Below, one piece after another: positions 26,824-35,727 of a stretch of DNA of 64,000 bases. Source of the DNA: Streptomyces sp. V4I8 (GTDB taxonomy: Bacteria; Actinomycetota; Actinomycetes; Streptomycetales; Streptomycetaceae); the NCBI RefSeq assembly GCF_041261225.1, contig NZ_JBGCCN010000004.1:186001-250000 (forward strand). Reading direction: 5' to 3'. The position numbers and the translations under genes are program-made. Within the stretch, counting starts at the first letter, position 1, and each line of letters opens with the position of its first letter. Under the pieces are notes generated by a model. It saw only the letters and a program-made list of their open reading frames with translations, was not told the DNA's origin and did not search any database.

Positions 26824-28398
26824 GTGGTAGCGGCGACATGTGAGGGCGTGAATAACGTGAAGGACAAGTCCGTCTTATCTCAGTGGAGCAAGATCGTGGG
26901 GACGGTCTTGGTCCTCGCCGTCGCTGTCGGGTGCACGTCCTCAACAGACGAGAACGATGCGGCTTCCTCCACACCTTCCTCGTCCGGTGATTTAGCCGTT
27001 GGCGACACCCTTGTCTGGTCCCCATGTGCATTGCCGGGCGAGCCGAAACGTCAATGTGCCACTGTGCGCGTACCAGTCGATGCCGCCAATCCACAGGAAG
27101 GAAAGGTGGACATCGCCATTTCGCGGCTGCCCGCGGCCAAGGAAAATGAGCGAATCGGCGCACTGGTATGGGCCAGCGGCGTGCCGGGCCTGTCCGGTCT
27201 GTATGTGCCGGCCCCCCTGCTGCCGCCGGAGTTGTCCGACCGCTTCGATCTGATCGGCTTCGATGCGCGCGGCACAGGCATGAGCGGAACGGTGAAAGAG
27301 TGCGGGGACACGCCTGACATGCTGCAGAAACTGAGGAAAGCGAAGGATCTGGCCAAGGCCGAGAACGGGAAGAAGCTCGCCGCGGCCGCCCGCACCTACA
27401 CGGACCAGTGCGCAAGGAAGCTCGGGCCCCTCGCCGAGCATCTGGGAACCCGAGACGTCGCACGCGACATCGAAGCGATCCGTGCCGCGCTCGGTGAGGA
27501 GAAGATCAGCCTGCTGATGGGCTCGTATCGAACGATGCTCGCGCAGGCCTATCTGAGTGCCTACCCGGACCGGGTGCGCGCGGCAGTACTGGACGGCACG
27601 ATGGACCCCGCCGTCGCCGGGCCCCTGGCGACGATCGAGTATTCGGGGGCCATGGACGAAGCGGCGGGTACGGGCGATGAAGACGAAGCCAATCGCCAGA
27701 CGCTGCGCACTCTGCTCTCGGGGTTCACTCCCTGGTGCCGCGCCCACACAAGCGCCTGTCCGCTCCATGCTGACCCAGTGGGCGGTGCGGAGCAGGCCGC
27801 CGGCCTCAAGGGGGGAGGCTCGGGCGACAAAGCGACGCGTACGAAGGCCGTATTGCAGGCCGCCAGCGCGGCAGCCCTGCTGCCGGACCTGTGGCCTGAC
27901 CTCGCCTCGGCGCTGCAGTCGGCTCGGGACGACGCGGACCTGACAGCCTTGAAGACGTTGGCCGCTGGGGGCGTACCCCAACAGCTCACCGATCTGCAGG
28001 AGGAACAGGACCTGGGCTACAGCCTCGGCGCGCTATGCGCCGACTACGCATGGCCGGACAGTGTCGACGGCATCCTTCAGGCATACGCGAAGACAGGGGC
28101 TCCCGAGGCTGGGAGCCGTGCCGCCGAATACCTGCCGTGCGCCGATTGGCCTCGTCCCACGAAGCCGCTGGGGGCGCTGCGAGGCTCCCAGCGCATCACG
28201 CCGCTGGTCATCCATGGCGAACACGACCCGATTGCCGGCATCAAGGGCGCACGTGCCACCGCGAAGCGACTCAAGGCCCATCTGACAACTTTCCCAGGAA
28301 CCAGCCATGTCGCGACGGCCACCGGCGTGGAATGCGCTCAGAGGGCGGCGGTTGCCTACCTCATTTCGGGTAAGGCAGAAAATCTGCCCGCCTGTTGA
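26824..28398 (+). CDS. Alpha/beta-hydrolase lipoprotein (TAP-like)
   Basis: 524 residues from GTG 26824; GTG 26857, preceded by GAGGG and giving a compact signal (VKDKSV... VLVLAVAVGC), is a likely alternative. Lipobox Cys follows VAVG, so it is anchored outside the membrane. Alpha/beta-hydrolase with C-terminal TAP-type domain: FDARGTGMSG, nucleophile region LLMGSYRTMLAQAYLSAYPDR (G-x-S-Y with Arg in place of the usual Gly), and LVIHGEHDPI plus GTSHVAT carrying the acid and His. Exopeptidase-type activity is likely. TTA codons at 26875 and 26992. Confidence 0.82.
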   Translation: MVAATCEGVNNVKDKSVLSQWSKIVGTVLVLAVAVGCTSSTDENDAASSTPSSSGDLAVGDTLVWSPCALPGEPKRQCATVRVPVDAANPQEGKVDIAISRLPAAKENERIGALVWASGVPGLSGLYVPAPLLPPELSDRFDLIGFDARGTGMSGTVKECGDTPDMLQKLRKAKDLAKAENGKKLAAAARTYTDQCARKLGPLAEHLGTRDVARDIEAIRAALGEEKISLLMGSYRTMLAQAYLSAYPDRVRAAVLDGTMDPAVAGPLATIEYSGAMDEAAGTGDEDEANRQTLRTLLSGFTPWCRAHTSACPLHADPVGGAEQAAGLKGGGSGDKATRTKAVLQAASAAALLPDLWPDLASALQSARDDADLTALKTLAAGGVPQQLTDLQEEQDLGYSLGALCADYAWPDSVDGILQAYAKTGAPEAGSRAAEYLPCADWPRPTKPLGALRGSQRITPLVIHGEHDPIAGIKGARATAKRLKAHLTTFPGTSHVATATGVECAQRAAVAYLISGKAENLPAC

Positions 28399-28417
28399 GT
28401 AATCGCCCACATTTGCG

Positions 28418-29947
28418 CTAAGGGTGCGAAATCTGTGCAAGTTCTTCAACTTCGGCGGCTAAATTATCGACCCGGCGGAGTACCTGCAATACATCGCCCA
28501 GCGTAGGTCGATCCACGTCGACCCATGCCGACCCTTCACGGGAGAGCTGCGGGACAACCGCTTGAGCAATCAGCTCAATGGTGTCTTGGTGCCCCCGTAA
28601 GACCTCGTCAATGTTCACCGCACGAGCGTCAACACCCCAACGCAGTATGTCCCAGGCACGGCGTACCGGCGTTCTTTCGAAGGAAGTCCTGCTCACTTTT
28701 TTGATTTCGGATGAGAGCTGGCACTTGATGCCGGCGTGGGGGCGATCGGGTGACGAAGCGGATGATTTTAGTCGCCCCAGGGCGCTCTGAAGCGCATCGA
28801 AGGAGAACGGAGCGACGTGAGTGATGGTCATGTCCTCGGATGCGTCCGGTCGGCTGGACAATGTTTCCAGGGCGTTGATCATAGGGTTGAACTCGCCAAT
28901 TCTGCTGTGGTCGAGCTGTCCTCTGAAGAACTCCGACTCGTAACCGTCTGGAACACCCCGGAAGTAGAGCGGAACCACTACCCCGCGTCGCTTCATCTCA
29001 TAGAGTGGGATAGCCAGTACGTCTATGGGCCAACCAAGATCTCGAACCGTGGACAGACGGCAATCTGAACTGCTCTCCATGGCGAGTGAGTTGAGCAGCA
29101 GATTGACTGCTTCGTCTTTTGTCTGCGCATGCATGTAGCGCTCAGGGGAATGGAAGCTGACCAGACCACGATCAATCTTCTCCAGCATCTCGCGATGGAC
29201 GATGCTGTTCTCCATGACGTGGGTGAACCGAACGGCGCTGTAGTCCACCTCTCCAGTCGCGGCAGCTCGGGCGAGCTGCCACTCCGTTATCTTCTTGGAG
29301 CCGGCGTAGACGTCGGGTGTGTGATACCTCGCAGCTTTACCAGAAGACGAGTAGACACAGTGCCTCACTCTGAATTCTTCGCAAAGCTGAAGCACATTAT
29401 CCGTACCCGCGATGTTGGAGTGAATAGTCTCTCTGATCTGCTGTTCGGCCCGCGCAGGCTCTCGCTCGGCGGCAAGATGGAAGACCACGTCTGGCCGTTC
29501 GGCCTTGAAGATGCGGGCCAGGCTGTCCAGGTCAGCGATGTCACTCCGATAGAACTGCCGCTCGGTGGAGTTGTGGGAACACTGATCTGCTACATCCACC
29601 GAGACTATCCTCTTGGGCATGAAATCTGCTGCCGCAGAGATTAGCTCGCTACCGATGTATCCCTCTCCGCCCGTTACCAGGACAGTCCTGCCTTGTAGCT
29701 GCTTCCGCACCTGATCGTCGTAGCGGGATATTGTTCGATTGGCGACGTCGCCGAACGGATGCCGATCGAGGTCGCCGGCCTTCTCGTAGATGCTTATGAG
29801 CTGCCCTGTCAATTCCATCAGGCGGTCGAGGACGGCTGGATCACGCGGTTCTCCGGAACCGGCAGGAACGAGCGCCTTTATCTCTTCGAATAAGTCTTCT
29901 TTTCCCGTATGACGTTCCATGCATCGCCCAAATCTGGTGGTGGTCAT
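28418..29947 (-). CDS. NAD-dependent nucleotide-sugar epimerase/dehydratase (CapD/PF02719-like)
   Basis: 509 residues from ATG 29947, which overlaps the methyltransferase stop (ATGA). N-terminal helical region of ~85 residues, then Rossmann motif VLVTGGEGYIGSELI, catalytic S-x-Y-x3-K region in YSSSGKAARYHTPDVYAGSKKITEW and DVVFHLAAERE. C-terminal 200 residues are less typical. It would modify an NDP-sugar at C4/C6 for surface glycan assembly. Last gene of the leftward operon SGNH-glycosyltransferase-methyltransferase. TTA codon at 28462. Confidence 0.85.
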   Translation of the reverse strand: MTTTRFGRCMERHTGKEDLFEEIKALVPAGSGEPRDPAVLDRLMELTGQLISIYEKAGDLDRHPFGDVANRTISRYDDQVRKQLQGRTVLVTGGEGYIGSELISAAADFMPKRIVSVDVADQCSHNSTERQFYRSDIADLDSLARIFKAERPDVVFHLAAEREPARAEQQIRETIHSNIAGTDNVLQLCEEFRVRHCVYSSSGKAARYHTPDVYAGSKKITEWQLARAAATGEVDYSAVRFTHVMENSIVHREMLEKIDRGLVSFHSPERYMHAQTKDEAVNLLLNSLAMESSSDCRLSTVRDLGWPIDVLAIPLYEMKRRGVVVPLYFRGVPDGYESEFFRGQLDHSRIGEFNPMINALETLSSRPDASEDMTITHVAPFSFDALQSALGRLKSSASSPDRPHAGIKCQLSSEIKKVSRTSFERTPVRRAWDILRWGVDARAVNIDEVLRGHQDTIELIAQAVVPQLSREGSAWVDVDRPTLGDVLQVLRRVDNLAAEVEELAQISHP

Positions 29948-30720
29948 GGTGTTCTTTGCAGGATGAGGAGGAGGTTCCAGGTGGCAATTTCGCGGAGGCC
30001 GGGAATGCGGGTGATGGCGGTAGGGAAGATGGGCCAGTAGCGGGAACGGACAGTGAGGGGGGTGAGCTGGGGATGTTTGTGGACGTGGCGGAGGATGGGA
30101 CCGATGTGGATGGGAAAAAGATTGTGGCCGAGAGTGTGCTTAGGGAGTCTTCCGGTCTTTTTCTGGAATCGGGTGCGGGCGTGGTGGTGGCCGAGATAGT
30201 GCCAGGGGGCCATTTCGTGTCCGCCCCACGGGGAGAGCCAGTTGGTGAAGGAGGCGTATATGAGTCCGCCGGGTCGGGTGACGCGGATCATTTCGCTGAG
30301 GAAAGTGGTGGGATCGGGGACGTGTTCGAGGACGTTGGAGGAGAAGGTGATGTCGGCGGATGCGTCGGCGAAGGGGAGGAGATGGCCGTCGGCGGTGATG
30401 GCCCCCGTGGGCGGCGGGCCGTGGGCGGTGAGCTCGGTGGGGTCGGGTTCGATGAGGTAGCAGTGGGCACCGCGGGACTGGAATTCGCGGGTGAAGTGGC
30501 CGGGGCCGCCGCCGATGTCGATGACGGTGCGGCCGGTCAGGGGGGTGTAGCGCTCGATCTGCTGGGCGGCGTCGCGGGCGAGGAGGGTGTAACAGTGTTC
30601 GGGGTCGCTCTGTTCGCGCAGGAAGGCGCGGAAGAGCGTGAGGGAGCGGCGCCAGGAGGGATCCTTCAAGGGCGCGCTGTCTGTGCTGCCGTCGGCGATG
30701 GTGGTCGTGTCGTCGTGCAT
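29944..30720 (-). CDS. Class I SAM-dependent methyltransferase
   Basis: 258 residues from ATG 30720. SAM-binding motif VIDIGGGPGHFTREF, then YLIEPDP and DGHLLPFADASADITFSSNVLEHVPDP. Small-molecule methyltransferase, probably acting on a sugar or lipid carrier of the surface glycan. Begins 6 bp after the left glycosyltransferase stop and overlaps the epimerase gene. Confidence 0.92.
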   Translation of the reverse strand: MHDDTTTIADGSTDSAPLKDPSWRRSLTLFRAFLREQSDPEHCYTLLARDAAQQIERYTPLTGRTVIDIGGGPGHFTREFQSRGAHCYLIEPDPTELTAHGPPPTGAITADGHLLPFADASADITFSSNVLEHVPDPTTFLSEMIRVTRPGGLIYASFTNWLSPWGGHEMAPWHYLGHHHARTRFQKKTGRLPKHTLGHNLFPIHIGPILRHVHKHPQLTPLTVRSRYWPIFPTAITRIPGLREIATWNLLLILQRTP

Positions 30721-30726
30721 GGTCTG

Positions 30727-31908
30727 CTACCTGTCTGGCGTGGTGTGGGTGTGGTAGGCCTCGGTGGCGGCGGTGCGGAAGTGGCGTACGGTGCGGTGCC
30801 AGCGGTAGCGGGTGGCGTGTTGGGCTGCGGTGTGGCCGAGGGTGGTGCGGTGGTGGTGGTTGAGGGTGAGGGTGCACCAGGCGGCGGCGAAGGATGATTC
30901 GCCGTCGGCGAGGTGGCCGGTGATCTGGTGGGTGATGGAGTCGCGCAGGCCGGGTATGTCGAAGCCGATGGCGGGGGTGTGGCGGGCGGCGGCTTCGGTG
31001 ATGACCAGGCCCCAGCCTTCGACGAGGGAGGGGTGGAGCAGGAGCCAGGCCTGGCACAGGAGGCGGTGTTTGGTCTGTTCGGAGACGCGTCCGGTGAAGA
31101 CGACGCCGTCGCCGGCCATGGCTTGCAGGCGGGTGCGTTCGGGTCCGTCGCCGATGATGACCAGGCGTCCGCCGGTGACGGGGCGGACCAGGTTCCAGAG
31201 TCTGAGGAGGAGGTCGATGCGTTTGTATTCGACGAGTCGTCCGACGGCTACGAAGAGGGGCTGGGGTGATTTGGGCAGGAGGGGTCCGGGTTCTTCGACG
31301 CCGCTGTGGACGATTCTGATGCGGTCGGGGTCGACGCCGATGGCGTGCAGGGCGGTGGCGGTGGAGCCGGACATGGCGACGGTGAGGTTGCGGCGGTGTG
31401 CGCCGGCCAGGGCCCAGTGTTCCAGGCGGCGGCCGAGGGGGGCGAGGGGGCCGGGGTAGCGCAGTTGCCAGAGGTCGGAGTGGACGTGGTTGACCAGGCA
31501 GAGGGTGGGTCCGTCGTGCCAGAGGGGGGCGAGGTAGGGCATGCCATTGCAGACCTCGACAAGGAGGTCGCAGTCGCCGATCTGGCGGGCGAAGGCGCGT
31601 CGGGCGCGCAGGAAGTGGGTGAGGTCACCGCCGGCGGACACGACCCGGTAGTCGCGGTGTGCGGCTGGTCCCCCGCACAGCAGGGTGACCTCGTGGCCGC
31701 TGGCGGTCAGTCCCTGGGCCAGCCGGTCCACGAGCAGTTCGGAGCCCCCGGCGGCGGGGTTCGCCAGGTCCCGGCGGGCCAGGAACACGATCCGCCGGGG
31801 TACCCGCAGGGCGGGTTCACCCGACGCGGCCAGTGAGCCACGGGCAGGGACGGCAGCCGGAACACTACCGGTCGTCCCGGCACGCGGCGAAGGTAAGTCC
31901 TGGGGCAT
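30727..31908 (-). CDS. Family-4 (GT-B) glycosyltransferase, left copy
   Basis: 393 residues from ATG 31908 (MPQDLPSP). GT-B fold: N-terminal RIVFLARRDLANPAAGGSELLVDRLA, C-terminal VAVGRLVEYKRIDLLLRLW, GRLVIIGDGPE and HPSLVEGWGLVITEA, the nucleotide-sugar-binding E-x7-E region. Residues up to the last 3 are encoded within a 1,394-bp inverted repeat and appear identical to the copy at 35889-37109; only the tails differ (TTPDR here). Operon with SGNH lipoprotein upstream and methyltransferase and epimerase downstream. Confidence 0.93.
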   Translation of the reverse strand: MPQDLPSPRAGTTGSVPAAVPARGSLAASGEPALRVPRRIVFLARRDLANPAAGGSELLVDRLAQGLTASGHEVTLLCGGPAAHRDYRVVSAGGDLTHFLRARRAFARQIGDCDLLVEVCNGMPYLAPLWHDGPTLCLVNHVHSDLWQLRYPGPLAPLGRRLEHWALAGAHRRNLTVAMSGSTATALHAIGVDPDRIRIVHSGVEEPGPLLPKSPQPLFVAVGRLVEYKRIDLLLRLWNLVRPVTGGRLVIIGDGPERTRLQAMAGDGVVFTGRVSEQTKHRLLCQAWLLLHPSLVEGWGLVITEAAARHTPAIGFDIPGLRDSITHQITGHLADGESSFAAAWCTLTLNHHHRTTLGHTAAQHATRYRWHRTVRHFRTAATEAYHTHTTPDR

Positions 31909-32133
31909 ACACGTTCTAACTTGTCTCAGGGCACGGAACCCATACGGGCTGGGAATTCCGCGGCCACCGGCAAAGGACAGACATCTAGCCGCCAGTTTTC
32001 GCGCCACCCCCCACTCCAGCTACTCACCACCATGACAATTTCCCCCCACACCCCACCACGTGGCATTCCTCACCCTCCCCGCGAATGACGCCCACCCGAA
32101 ACACTCCCCCGAACCACCCACACACCACCCACA
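30740..32133 (-). repeat. Inverted repeat, left arm (1,394 bp)
   Basis: Reverse complement of 35664-37057, same length, no mismatch seen in the stretches compared and identical translations in all frames. Covers almost the whole glycosyltransferase gene, its leader and the last 21 codons of a DUF3068 gene, which here are an orphan fragment. The fragment suggests this arm is the derived copy. The arms flank 3,530 bp (32134-35663). Confidence 0.92.
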
Positions 32134-32147
32134 GTGAAGTGAAGGCG

Positions 32148-33071
32148 CTACGAAGCCGGCAGGCGCGGCGAGCGGTAACCCACCGGTTTTTCGGCCGTGA
32201 TGTGCCGGTATGCGACCTCCGCCAGCCGCTCCTGCCCGTCCTTGTCGGGATGGAAGAAGTCCAACCGGCTCAAGTGCTTGACCGTGAAGCGGTAGTCGAA
32301 GACCTCGCCGCCGTCGTACCGGCACAACGGGTCCTCACTGCAGACTCTGCGCAATGCTGTGTTGTAGTCCGCCACCCGGTCGTACACGCGCTGTCGTCGC
32401 TGCTTCGCTGCCTTGCTGACATCGTCCGGCTTGCTCAGCATCGATTCGCAGATACCCAACTTCCACACGCGCTTGGCGGAAGCGGTGTGCCGGCCTTGAG
32501 ACCACAGCCGTTTGAGATCCGGGATGCTCGGCACGTACACCTGGGTCGTGGGCAGGGTTTCCCTCAGTTGCTTCAGGGCCGCCTTGAAGTGGGAACGGAA
32601 CTTGGACACCGGGGTCATCAAGTCAATGCTGTCCCGACATGCGTCGTTCGCACCGATGAGCACCGTCACCAACTGCGGTCGTTCAGCTGTGGCAGCCGTG
32701 ACCTGCCGGGGCAGGTCGGCCATCGTTGCTCCGGTCTTCGCAAAGTTCCAGCTGCTCCGCTCAGGGTTCCTGAGCAGCCGCTGGGCCACACTCCGGACCT
32801 TCGGGTCCGTGCCAGTCGCCCACGACGCCTCGGGGCAGTCAGTCATGGCCTTGCAGGCGTTGAAGCCACGTGTGATGGAATCGCCCAGCGATGCGATCGA
32901 GTCGGGACTCGTGTCCCACTGAGCGGTGGGCTTGGTGGCCGGTCCTCGGGGAGCAGGCTCGGCGACACCACCGGCTTCGTCGCAACCAGTGGCAACGAGG
33001 AGCCCTGTGAGGACGGCCGTCATCACGATGGTGGCCCGGACGCGGCATGTGTGCCGGTGGATGTCCGGCAT
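32148..33071 (-). CDS. SGNH/GDSL-hydrolase lipoprotein
   Basis: 307 residues from ATG 33071 (GAGGAGCAAGGG just before it). Lipobox TGLLVATGC. SGNH blocks: I SIASLGDSITRG (nucleophile Ser), III VLIGANDACRDS, V DFFHPDKDGQ (Asp-His). Extracytoplasmic esterase, perhaps deacylating surface glycan or lipid. The first ~25 residues and their DNA resemble the lipoprotein start of the DUF3105 gene at 2266. Third gene of the leftward set peptide-PucR-SGNH. Confidence 0.92.
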   Translation of the reverse strand: MPDIHRHTCRVRATIVMTAVLTGLLVATGCDEAGGVAEPAPRGPATKPTAQWDTSPDSIASLGDSITRGFNACKAMTDCPEASWATGTDPKVRSVAQRLLRNPERSSWNFAKTGATMADLPRQVTAATAERPQLVTVLIGANDACRDSIDLMTPVSKFRSHFKAALKQLRETLPTTQVYVPSIPDLKRLWSQGRHTASAKRVWKLGICESMLSKPDDVSKAAKQRRQRVYDRVADYNTALRRVCSEDPLCRYDGGEVFDYRFTVKHLSRLDFFHPDKDGQERLAEVAYRHITAEKPVGYRSPRLPAS

Positions 33072-33214
33072 CCCTTGCTCCTCTCCGCGAGATGGCGTGC
33101 CCATCTATCGGCGAAAGTCGCATAGTTAATGAGCTTACGCACCATTTGTTCTGTGAGCGTGCCGCTGCCTTGCCTGCCGGTGTGAGCCCCTCCGGCAGGT
33201 TATGCGCAGCCCCA

Positions 33215-34438
33215 TCACGCAGAAGACCCGGAGGGCCCGATCATCCCGAGTTCCCCGCGCAACTGCTGAGACCGCAGCACCAACTTCAACTCGAACCGAC
33301 GATCTGGGTCTTCCATCTCGTCTCCCCATAACTCGCGGATCTGCCGGAGCCGGTAGCGGACGGTCTGCGGGTGGACTCCGAGCCGGTCGGCGATCTCGGG
33401 CGCCCCGCCGCGTGTCTCCAGCCAGGCCAGCAGTGTCTCCGCGAGTCGACGGCTGCGCGTTGGCCCGCATGCCGCAAGGGGTGACAAGCGACGTCGGGCC
33501 AGGTCCGTCAGCAGTTCCTCGGGGGGAAGGAGGACCAGCGCCTCGGTGTGCTCGGCGCAGTGCAGTAACTGCCCAGAGGGCAGCAGTCCGCGGCCGATGA
33601 GTTGTACGGCCGTAGTCGCCCAGTGCAGCGATTTGGCAGCCTCGGCAAGCGGCACAGTCGGCCCGATTGCTCCCGCCCAGCCGGGCATGGCACGGCGCAG
33701 CAGTTCGGCCCGGCCCGCGGCGTCGGGATCGGGAACCACCATGCGCGGCTGCTCCCACTCCATGTCCAGGAGGACGTCGTGCCCGACCACCGGGGTGACC
33801 GCTTCGCGCGCCGGGCGCAGAAGCACCCCGACAGCGACCTGGGACGGCAGTCGCCAACCGATGCGAGCGGCGTGCTCGGCAATGGCATCGGTGCGCTGGT
33901 GCTCGGTGAACAGCAGCTCCATGAGTCGGTGTTGGAGTCGCAGGCGCTCACCAACCCGCCGGGCGAAGGCCTCCGCGTTTCCGCGTACGGACTGTGCCAC
34001 CAGTCCGTCGAGGTACTCGAAGCCGGACTCGACGAGCTCGTACATCGCCGGTGGCGGTATCTCAACGCTCTGCCCGATTTCAGCGAGGCGGCGCCAGGCC
34101 AGCCGCACTCCGGGCCGGGAGATGGCCAGGGCGTCCAGAGTGAGTCCCTGTGTGCCCCCCTCGCGTGCGCAATCCTGGAAGATCTCGGGCTGTGCGCCAG
34201 GCCGGGCGTCGCCCGAAGTCAGGTGCTCGATGAAGTGCTTGAGTGCCCGTCTCACGCCGATCAGGGCGACCGGTTTCCCCGAGTCATCGAGGACCTGCGG
34301 AAGGTCGGGATACTCACGGCGGATCTCGTCCAGGATCGCCTCAGCCAGCCGGGGCACCTCGTCCAGGGCAAGTTCGGCGAACCGCTGCACTCTCAGGCGC
34401 GGTACGTCCTTCCAGGCCGGCGGTGTGATCGCGGTCAC
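33215..34438 (-). CDS. PucR/CdaR-family transcriptional regulator
   Basis: 407 residues from GTG 34438, which overlaps the stop of the tiny ORF upstream (GTGA); a longer open frame exists but this start is set by the overlap. N-terminal helical region (ELALDEVPRLAEAILDEIRREYPDL), central CdaR-like GGDEF-type region, and C-terminal PucR helix-turn-helix (RRLAETLLAWLETRGGAPEIADRLGVHPQTVRYRLRQIRELWG). Regulates nearby or distant genes in response to an unknown signal. If coupling is real, its translation depends on reading the TTA codon of the leader ORF. Confidence 0.92.
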   Translation of the reverse strand: MTAITPPAWKDVPRLRVQRFAELALDEVPRLAEAILDEIRREYPDLPQVLDDSGKPVALIGVRRALKHFIEHLTSGDARPGAQPEIFQDCAREGGTQGLTLDALAISRPGVRLAWRRLAEIGQSVEIPPPAMYELVESGFEYLDGLVAQSVRGNAEAFARRVGERLRLQHRLMELLFTEHQRTDAIAEHAARIGWRLPSQVAVGVLLRPAREAVTPVVGHDVLLDMEWEQPRMVVPDPDAAGRAELLRRAMPGWAGAIGPTVPLAEAAKSLHWATTAVQLIGRGLLPSGQLLHCAEHTEALVLLPPEELLTDLARRRLSPLAACGPTRSRRLAETLLAWLETRGGAPEIADRLGVHPQTVRYRLRQIRELWGDEMEDPDRRFELKLVLRSQQLRGELGMIGPSGSSA

Positions 34439-34587
34439 GGGCCCGGGAAGGAGACTAAGGGAACATTGGACTGCTCCGGGGTGGCATTCCGAACGGCGAC
34501 GATCCCGACTGCCGTGCAAACTGCGAGCGCACCGGCTGTCACGCAGGTGGCAGCGACGGCCATGAACCTGTACCTGGGGCCTGACAT
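34435..34587 (-). CDS. Tiny membrane-peptide ORF with TTA codon, coupled to PucR (copy B)
   Basis: 50 codons from ATG 34587 with AGAGAGG 10 nt upstream. MSGPRYRF start, a hydrophobic helix (MAVAATCVTAGALAVCTAVGIVAV, residues 9-32) and an exposed tail NATPEQSNVPLVSFPGP. Codon 44 is TTA (34458-34456). The leader, first four residues and last 15 codons are shared with the ORF at 2168. The stop overlaps the PucR start. Predicted topology is one membrane helix or an uncleaved/cleaved signal with an external C-terminal peptide. Family unknown to me. Confidence 0.6.
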   Translation of the reverse strand: MSGPRYRFMAVAATCVTAGALAVCTAVGIVAVRNATPEQSNVPLVSFPGP

Positions 34588-34764
34588 GGGAAGCGAGCCT
34601 CTCTTTCCAATGCGGATACTGAGGGGGCAGTTAAGCAGCCCAGTGCAGAAGAAACGTTTTAGCTGCCAAGTGTTAGAGCGACGTTGATTGCTCGTCAAGG
34701 AATGGCTGTGTGGTTTCCCGCACATGGAGACTCAACTCTCCATCTAGCGAATGGAGTGCCCTAT
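34588..34764. promoter_or_regulatory. Divergent promoter region inside the invertible core
   Basis: 177 bp between the leftward peptide-PucR-SGNH genes and rightward DUF3068. It must hold both promoters; a GGAG site lies just before ATG 34765 and AGAGAGG before ATG 34587. AT-rich compared with the genes. Exact -10/-35 boxes are not clear. Confidence 0.5.
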
Positions 34765-35727
34765 ATGCGTAAATTGCCCTCACCGATGTCCTTAGTCCTG
34801 CTGGGAGTCGGCTCGTTTTTGCTGGTTCTCGCGCCGTTGCTCGCCTGGTACGTGGAGCCGCGCGTCAAGCTAATGCCGATCAATACCGACGTCACAACCG
34901 CCCTGACCGGCACAGGCAGCTACTTCGACCAGAACTCCGTGTCCGTCAAGAAGAATCAGAAGATCACTGTCACGCAGCGGGCGTTGGGCGACGTGGCCGA
35001 CAGCGAGCGCACGGGCTATGCCGTCATCGACATGTCATCGACCGTCGACACACCCGAGACTCTGCGGCTGAAGGACCCGCGCAAATCGCTGGAGTGGTCC
35101 CGGGAGCGTTTCGTCGTCGACCGCTCGACGAACCGACCGGTGCACTGCTGCGGGGAGAAGCCGTACCACCAAGGGGAGGCGTACGTGAAGTTCCCCTTTG
35201 ACGTGCAAGAGCGCGACTACCGCTGGTGGGACGGTACTCTTCGCGGCACCGTCCTGCTCCGCTTCGCGGGCATCAAGAAGATCCAGGGTCACGAGGGATA
35301 CCGCTTCACCGGGACAGTTGAGCCCACGAAGCGGGGGACCCGGCAGGTGCCGGGGGCGCTGGTAGGGCTGCCCAAGCAGAAGCAGGTGATCGCCGAGGAG
35401 TGGTACGCCAATGCCGGCATCGAGCTCACCGTCGACCAACGCACCGGCCAGATCATGAATGTGAAGACCGCACCAGAAGTGACGCTGCGGGCACCGGGTT
35501 CCAAGTACGACGCGGTGACCCTGCTTCGGAGTGGCGGACTGGAGATGCCCCCCGCCATGCAGCGCGAGCAGGTCGAATTCGCTGCCAAGAACAGCCGCGC
35601 TCTGGAGCTCGTTGCCGAGACAGCACCAAAGGCAGGAGGCCTAGTGGGCTCGATACTCGCGTTTGTGGGTGGTGTGTGGGTGGTTCGGGGGAGTGTTTCG
35701 GGTGGGCGTCATTCGCGGGGAGGGTGA
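34765..35727 (+). CDS. DUF3068 (PorA-like) membrane-anchored protein
   Basis: 320 residues from ATG 34765. N-terminal membrane helix (SLVLLGVGSFLLVLAPLLAWYV), large external domain (WYVEPRVKLMPINTDVTTALTGTGSYFD... TVDQRTGQIMNVKTAPEVTLR) and C-terminal helix (GGLVGSILAFVGGVWVV). Matches DUF3068, annotated as PorA family in actinobacteria; function unclear, linked to envelope glycan genes. Its last 21 codons lie inside the right inverted-repeat arm. TTA codon at 34792. Confidence 0.9.
   Translation: MRKLPSPMSLVLLGVGSFLLVLAPLLAWYVEPRVKLMPINTDVTTALTGTGSYFDQNSVSVKKNQKITVTQRALGDVADSERTGYAVIDMSSTVDTPETLRLKDPRKSLEWSRERFVVDRSTNRPVHCCGEKPYHQGEAYVKFPFDVQERDYRWWDGTLRGTVLLRFAGIKKIQGHEGYRFTGTVEPTKRGTRQVPGALVGLPKQKQVIAEEWYANAGIELTVDQRTGQIMNVKTAPEVTLRAPGSKYDAVTLLRSGGLEMPPAMQREQVEFAAKNSRALELVAETAPKAGGLVGSILAFVGGVWVVRGSVSGGRHSRGG

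Noticed and set aside
33546..34565. Long plus-strand ORFs opposite the PucR gene
   Set aside because: Shadows of the PucR coding sequence; no family match and low-complexity Arg/Ser-rich translation.
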